Shown here: piece after piece, positions 53,331 to 62,072 of the stretch
Layout: each line of letters opens with the position of its first letter
Numbering within the stretch: position 1 is the stretch's first letter
Notes under the pieces: generated by a model
The model's input: only the letters and a program-made list of their open reading frames with translations
Databases searched by the model: none
What the model was told of the DNA's origin: nothing
Made by a program: the position numbers and the translations under genes
NCBI RefSeq assembly: GCF_014191775.1
Contig: NZ_JACHXA010000001.1
Span: forward strand, 248,001 to 312,000
Reading direction: 5' to 3'
DNA: 64,000 nucleotides
DNA from: Limibacillus halophilus
GTDB lineage: Bacteria; Pseudomonadota; Alphaproteobacteria; Kiloniellales; CECT-8803

Positions 53331-56300
53331 CTAGCCTTCTCCACCGTCCGCGGCCCACTCTTTGATGCGGGCTAGATGGGCATAATCGTTGAAGCGCAGA
53401 TCAAAGCCCGGCCGCGGTCGGGCCAGAAAAGGGCTGTCCGGATCAGCATATGCAAGCACAAATGAGGCCAGGCGCTGGCGCGTTTCGGCCACCAGGGCTT
53501 CGTCTATAGGGATCGATGTCTCGCTTCCCTTCGTCGCGCCGCCCGACAGATGCCAATAGGCCAGTTCTTCGACCTTTTGGCCCTGCAAGCCCGCGAAACC
53601 GTCGGCCTCTGCCATAATCGCCTCCAACAGAAGCTGCGGTGCACGTCCCTCCAAGACCTCTTTCTTGTTCGGTGGCGTCCCAGTCTTGTAGTCGAGAATC
53701 GCCAGGGAACCGTTTTTCAACGTCTCGATGCGGTCGGCCTTGCCGTACAACGAGAAACCGTCTGCTTCCTTGAGTTCAAGGCTCCCTCGCAGCTCTGCAT
53801 GAATCCCCAGGGTTGCGGACCGCCGTTGCTTTTCCTGCTCAACAACCCATTCGAGGATGCGTTGCAATCGCGGTTCCCAGTAGGCCGCCAAAGCCGGCCT
53901 GCGCTGCAACTTGTCGAGGAGCAATCCCATCCGCTGCTCCAATTCCGCTTCCACATTCTCCGGAAGGGCCTTCGGATAATCTCTGGTGAAGCCTTCAAGA
54001 AGTTCGTGAATCAAGGTGCCGCGTTCTGCGGCGCCCGGCTCCGCATCAAGGTCGTCGAGCTTGCGCAATCCCAGCACAGAGCCCGCATAGAAGGCGTAAG
54101 GGTCGCGCAACCATCGTTCGATGGCCGTAACGGAAGCCTTGCGGGGTCTGCGCTCGGCGGGTGGTCTCGGCGCCGGCGGCGGCGCTGGCGTGACGCTTTC
54201 TGGGGCGTCCAACGCCTCGGCCCAGTTCAGCCATTGGGCAGCATCCCTGGTCAATAGGTCCGCAGGTACGTCCAAAGCCGCCAGCAAGGTATCCAACCGC
54301 AGCAGCCAGCGCGAGGGAACCGTCGGCGTCCCCCCGACGCGCTCGGAGCGGGTCAAAAAAACTTCCGAGGCGTTCATCGCCTGGGCGAAATCGTGCGCGG
54401 ATAGCCCGATCGACTGGTCGGCGGACGGTAACCCGAAGGCTGCGCGCATGGGCCGGCTCATCCAGGGGCCCGGATCGGCATCCCCCGGCCAGGTCCCCTC
54501 GTTCAGGCCGCCCAGGATCAACCGATCCGCCCTTTGCAGGCGCGCTTCCATCGGGCCCCAGATAAACAATCGCGGGTGCAGGCCGTAACGCGGACGAACA
54601 GTCTGCCCCTGCAGCAGTGTATCGAAGACCTCCGCATAGTCCCTGACGCGCACCTCGCCGTAGAGGTGCGCGGCCTCCAGCATCTGGCGCAAGAAGGTCG
54701 CGGCGACCTCACCGTCATCGCCCTTCCAAAGTTGATCCGGCCCGCTTAGGTCGTCGCTGCGTGCCAAAGCCTCTGCCAAGGCCGTGTGATCCTTCAACAG
54801 GAGTTCAAGCGGCTGCTTGGCGGGGCGGACCCGTTGAATCGGCTCCAGAAGTTTGCAGAGCCCGGCAAACCAAGTCTCTAGCTTGCGAAGCTCGGCAATC
54901 TCCTTTTCGCCGCCCTCGGCAATCGCCAGAGCGAGAGCATCATCGAGCAAACCCTTTAGCTGCGGCAGGCTGGCCGCTGGGAGCGGTCCGCGCAACACCA
55001 GCCTCTCGAAGCTGCGAACGCGTTTGCGAAATCCAGCCGGTGCCATGCCCGCCGCGGCCCTGGGGTGCTTCAGCACCGCCAGAAGCAAAAGCGGCGACGG
55101 CCCCTCTGCCAGCAGACGTCCGACCAACCGCAGGTAAGCGCCGACTGGTGTGCCGCCGAGCGGCCGTCCTGCGGAATCATCGATCTTGATACCCCAACGA
55201 TCCAGCTCCACCGCCACCCGCCGTGCCAGATCACGATCCGGCGTCACGAGCGCAGCCGTACGGCCCTCTTCCTCCAACACTTGACGCAAAGCCAATGCTG
55301 CCACTATCGCTTCTTCCCGAAGGCCGGGACAGTCGATGCGCTGGACGCGCGTGAAGGCGCGTCCGACATTCTCGGCTTCAAAGCGGACTCCCTTGTCAAT
55401 CCAGCGGTGGGTCAGTTCCGCAGGGGAGAGGCTCAGGTTTACGACTTGGCTTCGCCCGTAAGGCTCACCACCCACGGAAGCACCGTTCCATACCTGTACG
55501 TCCGTACGTGCAACACCCAGCCCTTTCAAAAGCTTGGCCATTCCAAACTGCGGATGGCTTGGATCCTTGGATATGGTCTCCCATGTCTCGGCCTCACAAT
55601 CGATGTCCAGACCCGGCAGCACGACCTCACCTTCCGGCAAGCCCTGGATCACTGACAGCAAATCGGCCGTCGCGGGAATGCTTCCCGTGGAACCCGCTGC
55701 GATGACGGGGTGCCGGGGTGGATTGCGGCGCCATGTTTTGGCTTGCCACTCAAGAAGGCGCCGTCTTCTTGCCGCCGCCCCGATGGAACCAGCTTCCTTT
55801 TCGATTTCCGGCCAGAACTGGGTTACGATCTCCAGGAACCGCAAGGTCGCCTGCCAATGATCCGCATGCTCCTCCGGCACCAATTGAGACAACCTCGAAA
55901 AATCGAGCCCTTCGGTCTCAACCTGATCCAGCAGGCGGCCAAGTTCTGCGGCCAACATTAGGTCTTGCGCGTCACTTCCACCGCTTTGGCCCCCACCAGC
56001 GATACCAGCACGCCAACGCGCAACAAGCCGCGCCAAATGGAACTGTCTAGCCAACGGCGACATGGCCGGTGGTAAAGTCGTTTCCGCCTCTGGATCAAGA
56101 CCCAACGGGTCTGTCAGGGTCAACTCCTCCTCATCGAGATCGCCCAGCGGCAAAAGGCGGGGAAGTAAGCGTGGCCGGTTTTCGGAAACCCGGAGAAAGG
56201 CTTCCTGCAAGCTTCGACAGGCTCTGCGTGTCGGCAGCAGCAGCAAGACATCGGCAAGCCTTTCGGGGTGCTTCGCAAAGCGCGCGCTCAGCCCCAATGC

Positions 56301-56369
56301 CAGCGTGTCCGCAAAGGGCCGTTCTGGCGGCAGCGTGAAGACATTGGGGCGCGTTTTTTCGTCGCTCAT
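53331..56369 (-). CDS. addB: Double-strand break repair protein AddB
   Basis: The partner of AddA, a 1012-residue protein with a degenerate N-terminal helicase domain and a C-terminal PD-(D/E)XK nuclease (LAILDYKTGTPP). The alphaproteobacterial type lacks the iron-sulfur cysteines of Bacillus AddB, as here. The ATG at 56369 follows AGGGACG; an upstream start in frame would overlap the nucleotidyltransferase gene. It lies between that gene (7 bp) and addA (1 bp). Confidence 0.95.
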   Translation of the reverse strand: MSDEKTRPNVFTLPPERPFADTLALGLSARFAKHPERLADVLLLLPTRRACRSLQEAFLRVSENRPRLLPRLLPLGDLDEEELTLTDPLGLDPEAETTLPPAMSPLARQFHLARLVARWRAGIAGGGQSGGSDAQDLMLAAELGRLLDQVETEGLDFSRLSQLVPEEHADHWQATLRFLEIVTQFWPEIEKEAGSIGAAARRRRLLEWQAKTWRRNPPRHPVIAAGSTGSIPATADLLSVIQGLPEGEVVLPGLDIDCEAETWETISKDPSHPQFGMAKLLKGLGVARTDVQVWNGASVGGEPYGRSQVVNLSLSPAELTHRWIDKGVRFEAENVGRAFTRVQRIDCPGLREEAIVAALALRQVLEEEGRTAALVTPDRDLARRVAVELDRWGIKIDDSAGRPLGGTPVGAYLRLVGRLLAEGPSPLLLLAVLKHPRAAAGMAPAGFRKRVRSFERLVLRGPLPAASLPQLKGLLDDALALAIAEGGEKEIAELRKLETWFAGLCKLLEPIQRVRPAKQPLELLLKDHTALAEALARSDDLSGPDQLWKGDDGEVAATFLRQMLEAAHLYGEVRVRDYAEVFDTLLQGQTVRPRYGLHPRLFIWGPMEARLQRADRLILGGLNEGTWPGDADPGPWMSRPMRAAFGLPSADQSIGLSAHDFAQAMNASEVFLTRSERVGGTPTVPSRWLLRLDTLLAALDVPADLLTRDAAQWLNWAEALDAPESVTPAPPPAPRPPAERRPRKASVTAIERWLRDPYAFYAGSVLGLRKLDDLDAEPGAAERGTLIHELLEGFTRDYPKALPENVEAELEQRMGLLLDKLQRRPALAAYWEPRLQRILEWVVEQEKQRRSATLGIHAELRGSLELKEADGFSLYGKADRIETLKNGSLAILDYKTGTPPNKKEVLEGRAPQLLLEAIMAEADGFAGLQGQKVEELAYWHLSGGATKGSETSIPIDEALVAETRQRLASFVLAYADPDSPFLARPRPGFDLRFNDYAHLARIKEWAADGGEG

Positions 56370-56376
56370 GTCGTCC

Positions 56377-57108
56377 CTATCTGAGAACGATGGGAAAGTC
56401 TCGGGAATCAAACAGCTCCTCGGTTTCCTTCAGACTTCCAGGTGTGCCGATATGGAACCACTCGCCATCGTGACGCAGCCCAAACAGCGTCTCGGACTCC
56501 GCCGCACGATCATAGATTCGATTGAGCGAGAAGGGTCCTTCAGGAGCACCTTCGAACAGGCGCGGGTGTAGAATTTGAATGCCTGCAAAAACAAACGGCG
56601 CCACCTCCTCGGGCGAGCGGCGCAAAAGACGTCCGTCAGCCGCAAGAAAGAAATCACCCTTACCCTCATACCCGACCGCATAAGGTGTCGAGTGGACAAG
56701 CAGCAGCGCGTCCATTTGCCGAGCGTCCCAGGCATCGGCCAACCGGTGCAGCGCTTGCTGATAACCATTCAGCCACAGCACGTCGCCATTGATCACAAAA
56801 AACGGCTCGTCGCCCAATAGCGGCAGGGCCTTAGCGACACCGCCACCGGTTTCCAGGACTTCTTCACGCTCCCAAGAGAATCGAATCTTGGGTTTCTTGC
56901 GATCGCTTAGACGTTGCTCGATTTGCTCTCCGAGGTGGTGGAGGTTGATGACGGCCTCTTCGACACCGGCTTCGGCAAGGCGGTCGAGGATGCGTTCCAA
57001 AAGACTGCGACCTTGAACCGGCAGCAACGGTTTGGGAGTTTTGTCGGTCAAAGGGCGCATGCGTAGGCCGTACCCGGCCGCCAGAACCATTGCGCGCTTA
57101 GGCCTCAT
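56377..57108 (-). CDS. MurU-like nucleotidyltransferase
   Basis: A 244-residue sugar-1-phosphate nucleotidyltransferase. MVLAAGYGLRMRPLTDKTPKPLLPV (positions 7-31, split here for length: LAAGYGLRMRPLT then KPLLPV) binds the nucleotide, and VINGDVLWLNGY holds the metal Asp. Its place before addB matches MurU, which makes UDP-MurNAc in cell-wall recycling. The ATG at 57108 has AAGGAG 8 nt upstream; the open frame to 57597 is a shadow of tsaE. The AmgK kinase gene usually found just before it is absent. Confidence 0.88.
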   Translation of the reverse strand: MRPKRAMVLAAGYGLRMRPLTDKTPKPLLPVQGRSLLERILDRLAEAGVEEAVINLHHLGEQIEQRLSDRKKPKIRFSWEREEVLETGGGVAKALPLLGDEPFFVINGDVLWLNGYQQALHRLADAWDARQMDALLLVHSTPYAVGYEGKGDFFLAADGRLLRRSPEEVAPFVFAGIQILHPRLFEGAPEGPFSLNRIYDRAAESETLFGLRHDGEWFHIGTPGSLKETEELFDSRDFPIVLR

Positions 57109-57145
57109 AGTCTCAATCTCCTTCGTGTTTTCTATCATTATCGGT

Positions 57146-57658
57146 TCATGCGCCTTCATCGAGGGAGGCCCAGCGATCCTTCCAGGTGTTGGCCCCATAG
57201 AGGCTGATCCGCCGACCGGCGGGAGCGCTCGTGGACGGCGCAACCTCCAGCAGAATCCGAAGGGCCGTCGTTGGCAACAATCCTGCCAACCGTTCAGGCC
57301 ATTCGATGAGGCTGATACCGCTGGCCAACGCATCCTCAAAATCAAGCTCCCAGACCTCTTCCGCCTCCTCGATCCGATAAAGGTCAAAGTGCCATACAAG
57401 TCCGGGCTTGCGCTGATACTGCTGGACAAGGGTAAAGGTCGGGCTCGGCACCTCCTCTGCGCAGGGTTGCCCGGACTCGTCGGGCAATGCATTGATAAAG
57501 GCACGCGCCAGGGCCGTTTTCCCCGCACCCAGATCGCCGAAGAGCGCAAAGACATCACCAGGCGCCGCCAGGCGCGCCAACCGCTTTGCAAAGGCAACCG
57601 TCGCCGCTTCGTCGGGTAGCTGCTCTTGATGGATTGCGGTGTCGCTCGGATCGATCAT
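57146..57658 (-). CDS. tsaE: tRNA threonylcarbamoyladenosine biosynthesis ATPase TsaE
   Basis: It powers the TsaBDE complex that makes t6A37 on ANN-decoding tRNAs. Walker A GDLGAGKTALARAF (41-54), the SPTFTLVQQY strand and the WHFDLYRIEEAEEV Walker B-like region are conserved; LIEWPERL is typical. At 170 residues it is slightly long because of a C-terminal extension (APAGRRISLYGANTW). It heads the minus-strand tsaE, nucleotidyltransferase, addB, addA, trxA series. Confidence 0.95.
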   Translation of the reverse strand: MIDPSDTAIHQEQLPDEAATVAFAKRLARLAAPGDVFALFGDLGAGKTALARAFINALPDESGQPCAEEVPSPTFTLVQQYQRKPGLVWHFDLYRIEEAEEVWELDFEDALASGISLIEWPERLAGLLPTTALRILLEVAPSTSAPAGRRISLYGANTWKDRWASLDEGA

Positions 57659-57723
57659 AGCCTCTTTTATCCCTTGATCGGTGGCCCCTGCAATGAATAG
57701 GGAAGAAAGCCCAGGGCGACAGA

Positions 57724-57746
57724 GTCACGGTTGATGCCGCCGTGAC
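57724..57746. repeat. 7-bp inverted repeat before the ferredoxin reductase gene
   Basis: GTCACGG and CCGTGAC flank 9 nt in the 196-bp divergent gap between tsaE and the reductase gene. It could be an operator for either promoter. Nothing else in the gap is distinctive. Confidence 0.3.
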
Positions 57747-57854
57747 AGCGCGACCTGTCGCCGCAAGACTTGCAAAGCCCTGAATCGCTCCGCATCCTAG
57801 CCTATCGCCTATCACCAGCATCGACTTTCGACCAGAAACAAAGGAACAGCCAGG

Positions 57855-58886
57855 ATGAGCAACGTCCAGGAAGGTGAAGTCGCTATCATCGGCGCAGGAC
57901 CGGTGGGCCTCTTCGCAGTGTTTGAACTGGGAATGCTCAAGATCACGGCGCATGTGATCGATGCTTTGGACGGTCCTGGCGGCCAATGCTCCGCTCTGTA
58001 TCCGGAAAAACCGATCTACGATATTCCTGCCCACCCGGAGATCATGGCTGCCGATCTGATCGGAAAGCTAACCGAGCAGGCCACACCCTTCGCCCCCGTT
58101 TATCATTATGGGCAGCAAGTTGTGGGCCTGGAGCAGCAGACTGATGGTCGCTGGCTCCTGGAAACTTCCAAAGGGACTCGGCTTCTTGTCAAAGCCGTCA
58201 TGATCGCTGGTGGCGTCGGGGCTTTCGGGCCGAATCGCCCCCCACTGGCGGGGATCGAGTGTTACGAGAACGCGGGGCCCGGACTGGGTGTGCGCTACAT
58301 GGTCACCCAGCGCGAAAACTATCGCGGTAAGCGCATCGTGATTGCCGGCGGCGGCGATTCGGCCGTCGACTGGGCACTTTCCTTGGCCGAACTGGCCGAG
58401 AAGGTATATGTCGTCCACCGCCGCCCAAAGTTCCGGGCCGCGCCTGAGAGCGTTGCCCGTTTGAACCAACTCGCCGAACAAGGGTCAGTGGTTGAGATGG
58501 TCATCCCCTATCAGCTCCGAGGGCTCCAGGGCGATGGCAGTCTACTGGAAGCCGTGATCGTCGCGGATTTGGCGGGCAACGAACGCCGCTTGGATGCGGA
58601 TGTCCTGCTGCCTTTCTTTGGTCTCTCGATGAACCTGGGCCCAATCGCCGACTGGGGCCTGGCGCTGGAGCACGGCCACATCACTGTGACGCCCGAAACC
58701 TGCCAGACCAACTTGCAGGGCGTCTACGCCATCGGCGATATCGCCGACTATCCTGGCAAGCTAAAATTGATCCTGTGCGGATTCTCAGAAGCCGCTATGG
58801 CCGCTCACGCAATCCGCAGCCAACTTCATCCAGATGAAGAGCTGCATTGGGAGTATTCAACGACCAAGGGCGTACCGGGCGAGTAA
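57855..58886 (+). CDS. Ferredoxin--NADP reductase, thioredoxin reductase-like type
   Basis: A 343-residue flavoenzyme of the TrxR-like FNR class. The FAD site is IIGAGPVGLFAVFELG (about 10-25), the NADP site is VIAGGGDSAVDWALSLAE (about 160-177), and the end has YAIGDIADYPGKLKLI. No CxxC redox pair is visible between these, so it is not a thioredoxin reductase. It probably reduces ferredoxins such as FdxA with NADPH. AGGAACAGCCAGG precedes the ATG. Confidence 0.93.
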   Translation: MSNVQEGEVAIIGAGPVGLFAVFELGMLKITAHVIDALDGPGGQCSALYPEKPIYDIPAHPEIMAADLIGKLTEQATPFAPVYHYGQQVVGLEQQTDGRWLLETSKGTRLLVKAVMIAGGVGAFGPNRPPLAGIECYENAGPGLGVRYMVTQRENYRGKRIVIAGGGDSAVDWALSLAELAEKVYVVHRRPKFRAAPESVARLNQLAEQGSVVEMVIPYQLRGLQGDGSLLEAVIVADLAGNERRLDADVLLPFFGLSMNLGPIADWGLALEHGHITVTPETCQTNLQGVYAIGDIADYPGKLKLILCGFSEAAMAAHAIRSQLHPDEELHWEYSTTKGVPGE

Positions 58887-58915
58887 CGCACGACAACCGG
58901 CGCAATCTCTTGCCT

Positions 58916-59635
58916 TTACTCCTGTGTTGCTTTCCAGGCCTCGTAACGCTTGCGGGTTTCCTCGTTCGGCGGATAAAGCCCGGGAAGTTTGGCGCCAGCC
59001 TTAACCTCGGAAAGCAACCAGGCTTCCAAGAGTTCCTGCTCCGCTCCGGCCTCGATAACCTGGGCAACCATTGCTTTGGGGATCAGCACGGCGCCATCGC
59101 CATCAGCCACGATCACATCGCCCGGAAAGATCGCAACACCGCCACAGGCTATCGGCTCCTGCCATCCAACAAAGGTCAGGCCCGCTATGGAAGGCGGCGC
59201 CGCAATGCCACGGCACCAGACAGCCAAACCGCTGCTGACCACGCCCTCGCCGTCGCGAAGTACACCGTCTGTCACAAGCGCGGCGACGCCGCGCACGGCC
59301 ATGCGCGCGCAGAGGATATCGCCAAACACGCCCGCATCGTCGACGCCCATGGCATCGATCACCACGACGGCGCCGTCCGGCATCTCTTCGATCGCGGCGC
59401 GGGTCGAACGCGGGGACGACCAGCTTTCCGGCGTCGCCAAGTCCTCGCGCATCGGCACGAATCGCATCGTGAAGGCCTCACCGACAATGCGTCCTTGATC
59501 TTCCATCAAGGGCAACGGGCCGCGCAGGTAATTATTCCGCAAACCTTTTTTGAGCAGAACCGTCGTCAGGGTCGCTGTTGAAATGCGCGTCAACTGATCG
59601 CGCTGATCGGCTGTTAAGGTCACGGTCTCAGCCAT
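58916..59635 (-). CDS. RraA-family protein
   Basis: A 239-residue protein of the RraA fold, with a central GDILCARMAVRGVAALVTDG loop and VLRDGEGV carrying the Arg-Asp pair used by HMG/CHA aldolases. The label could be RNase E inhibitor RraA or an oxaloacetate decarboxylase/aldolase; the sequence does not decide. The ATG at 59635 has GGGAG 7 nt upstream; a GTG two codons earlier is less likely. It converges with the reductase gene and stands alone. Confidence 0.85.
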   Translation of the reverse strand: MAETVTLTADQRDQLTRISTATLTTVLLKKGLRNNYLRGPLPLMEDQGRIVGEAFTMRFVPMREDLATPESWSSPRSTRAAIEEMPDGAVVVIDAMGVDDAGVFGDILCARMAVRGVAALVTDGVLRDGEGVVSSGLAVWCRGIAAPPSIAGLTFVGWQEPIACGGVAIFPGDVIVADGDGAVLIPKAMVAQVIEAGAEQELLEAWLLSEVKAGAKLPGLYPPNEETRKRYEAWKATQE

Positions 59636-59775
59636 TGCCACTCTCCCTGTGGTCCATGAAATTCAATGGCGCGACTTTGCAACAAAAGACCGCCGGTTGA
59701 AAGGCCGAGGATTCCCTCTGTCGTCTTATTCTTGCCCCTGGCCTGTTGGCCCCCTTTCCGCTAGACCTTGATGGC

Positions 59776-61890
59776 ATGGCAAGACGTGATGATGATAAGA
59801 GCAAGGGCCGCCAAACGCGACGAACGACCGGGACTAAACGGCCCGGCGGCGGACGTTCCACGTCGCGTCGAGCGCCCCGAGCCTCTGAGCGCGGTCAGCC
59901 GCGAAAGAAGAGCAAACAAAAGCGCGGCTTGACGCTTGGCCGGGCGCTGCGCTGGCTGGTTGTGCTGGGCGTTTGGTGCGCTGTCGGCCTGGGTGGGTTG
60001 CTGGCTTACTATGCTTACGATCTTCCCGACGTGTCGCGGATGGCCGTGCTTGAGCGCCAGCCCGCCGTCACTCTGCTGGCAAGGGACGGCTCCATCCTGG
60101 CGGCCTCCGGCCAATTGACCGGCGAGGCTTTACGGGTCGAGGAACTCCCTCCGCACCTGCCTCAGGCCGTACTGGCGATCGAAGACCGGCGATTTTACGA
60201 ACATCCAGGCCTGGATCTTCTGGGGCTGGCGCGCGCAATGTTGACGAACCTGCAGGCAGGGCGGCTTGTTCAAGGCGGCTCCACTATCTCCCAGCAGCTT
60301 GCCAAGAATCTGTTTCTCTCACCTGAGCGCTCCCTGAAGCGAAAGGTACAGGAGCTTATGCTCGCGTTCTGGCTGGAACGAAAGTTTTCCAAGGACCAGA
60401 TTCTGACGCTTTATCTGAACCGCGTGTACCTGGGCGCAAGCGCATATGGCGTCGACGCTGCCGCACGCCGCTATTTCGGAAAATCCGCTACCGAGGTGAC
60501 GCTTTATGAGTCGGCAATGTTGGCGGGACTACTCAAAGCGCCCTCTCGATTGTCGCCGACCAGCGATGCCGGCGCGGCGGATGCTCGGACAAAAGTCGTT
60601 CTGAATGCGATGGTCGAGGCCGGGTTCATCACCCAGGCCGAAGCGGTCGAAGCCCACAAGAACAAAAGCCGCAAACTTTCACGCCAAAGTCTGCGCGCAC
60701 GCTATTTCACCGATTGGGTCATTGGCGAGGTGCGTAATTTTGTTGGTTTCCCCGACCGCGACCTGATCGTGCAAACGACGCTGGACCCACGGCTACAGGG
60801 CCTGGCGGAACGCGCTGTGGAGAGTGCTTTAAAGGGAGTTGGTGGTGATCGCGGGGTCCAGCAGGCCGCATTGGTTTCGCTGACGCCAGATGGCGCCGTC
60901 AGGGCAATGGTTGGCGGCCGCGATTATCAGGAAAGTCAGTTCAACCGAGCGACCCAAGCCCTGCGTCAGCCAGGGTCTGCCTTTAAGACCTTTGTGTTTC
61001 TTGCCGCCTTCGAGAAGGGGTGGCACCCGGACGCGCAGATCCTCGACGCGCCGGTGACCATCGGCAAATGGTCGCCGGAGAACTACGACGAGCGGTATCG
61101 CGGCGAAATCACCTTGAGAGAGGCCTATGCCTTGTCGCTGAATACGGCAACCGTCCGCCTTTCCCAGGCCGTTGGCGTGCGCAATGTGGCTGCCCAGGCC
61201 CAGAAAATGGGCATAACCACACCCTTGACCAGCGACGCGTCACTGGCGCTTGGAACGTCAGAGGTAACACTTATCGAGTTGACAGGCGCCTATGCTGCGC
61301 TGGCAAACAATGGGTTTGGAGCGTGGGCGTACGGTATTGTCGAGGTGCGTGACACAAACGGCCACGTTCTTTTCAGGCATGATGAGCAACCAACCGAGCG
61401 CTTGATCGACGAGCAAGCCTTAGCCAAAGCGGCCGATGTCATGCGGGCAACCGTCGAATGGGGTACGGGCAAGGCCGCACGGATAGACCGACCGGTCGCC
61501 GGAAAAACTGGGACCAGTCAGGATTTCCGTGACGCTTGGTTCATCGGCTATACGCGCGATCTCGTGACCGGTGTTTGGTTCGGCAACGACGACGGCAAGC
61601 CGATGAAGCGGGTTTCAGGGGGCAGCCTGCCTGCGACAACCTGGGCAGCCTTTATGAGGCCCGCATCCGAGGGGGCGCCGGGCGGCGCACTGCCGGGCAG
61701 CGAAATCGCTATTGCGCCTTCTGCGCCAAGCGCCCGGGACGACCAATCCGACGACTCAAGCGTCGGCGGTTTCATCGGCCGTTTGCTACAGGATCTGAGA
61801 GGCGGGTCCGCGGGAGCCAAGAGCAGCAACAACTCAGGATCCAGTGTTTCGCGGGAGAACAAGACTTTCGGCAAGACGCCGGATCGCTAA
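59776..61890 (+). CDS. Penicillin-binding protein 1A family, bifunctional
   Basis: A class A PBP that polymerises and cross-links peptidoglycan. The first 50 residues are very basic (Arg/Lys), then one membrane helix (about 57-80). The glycosyltransferase domain has catalytic Glu136 in [11 protein letters not shown] and [15 protein letters not shown]; the transpeptidase has Ser401 in GSAFK, SLN in ALSLNTA, and Lys577 in KTGTS. The C-terminal tail is Ser/Gly/Asp-rich. At 705 residues it lacks the long insertion of E. coli PBP1a. The ATG at 59776 is used; an earlier frame start at 59746 is open. Confidence 0.94.
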   Translation: MARRDDDKSKGRQTRRTTGTKRPGGGRSTSRRAPRASERGQPRKKSKQKRGLTLGRALRWLVVLGVWCAVGLGGLLAYYAYDLPDVSRMAVLERQPAVTLLARDGSILAASGQLTGEALRVEELPPHLPQAVLAIEDRRFYEHPGLDLLGLARAMLTNLQAGRLVQGGSTISQQLAKNLFLSPERSLKRKVQELMLAFWLERKFSKDQILTLYLNRVYLGASAYGVDAAARRYFGKSATEVTLYESAMLAGLLKAPSRLSPTSDAGAADARTKVVLNAMVEAGFITQAEAVEAHKNKSRKLSRQSLRARYFTDWVIGEVRNFVGFPDRDLIVQTTLDPRLQGLAERAVESALKGVGGDRGVQQAALVSLTPDGAVRAMVGGRDYQESQFNRATQALRQPGSAFKTFVFLAAFEKGWHPDAQILDAPVTIGKWSPENYDERYRGEITLREAYALSLNTATVRLSQAVGVRNVAAQAQKMGITTPLTSDASLALGTSEVTLIELTGAYAALANNGFGAWAYGIVEVRDTNGHVLFRHDEQPTERLIDEQALAKAADVMRATVEWGTGKAARIDRPVAGKTGTSQDFRDAWFIGYTRDLVTGVWFGNDDGKPMKRVSGGSLPATTWAAFMRPASEGAPGGALPGSEIAIAPSAPSARDDQSDDSSVGGFIGRLLQDLRGGSAGAKSSNNSGSSVSRENKTFGKTPDR

Positions 61891-62072
61891 AGAATCCGGC
61901 ACAACCTCTTGAATGCTGCAGCGCGGCAACTGGACTTGCGCGCGCTTTTAAGTATGTTATCGAGCAGATGAACCGACGCGCCACCCTGGCGTGCGTGTGC
62001 TGTCCCTCTCTTTACAAGAGCCCGTGGCACTCTCACGTCTTGGAACGCAGCCAAGAGAAGGGAGTTTCCTCC

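Noticed and set aside
56377-57597. A 406-codon frame that could be read as a fusion of an unknown domain with the nucleotidyltransferase
   Set aside because: The first 163 codons run through tsaE in another frame; a good ribosome-binding site and ATG at 57108 mark the real start.
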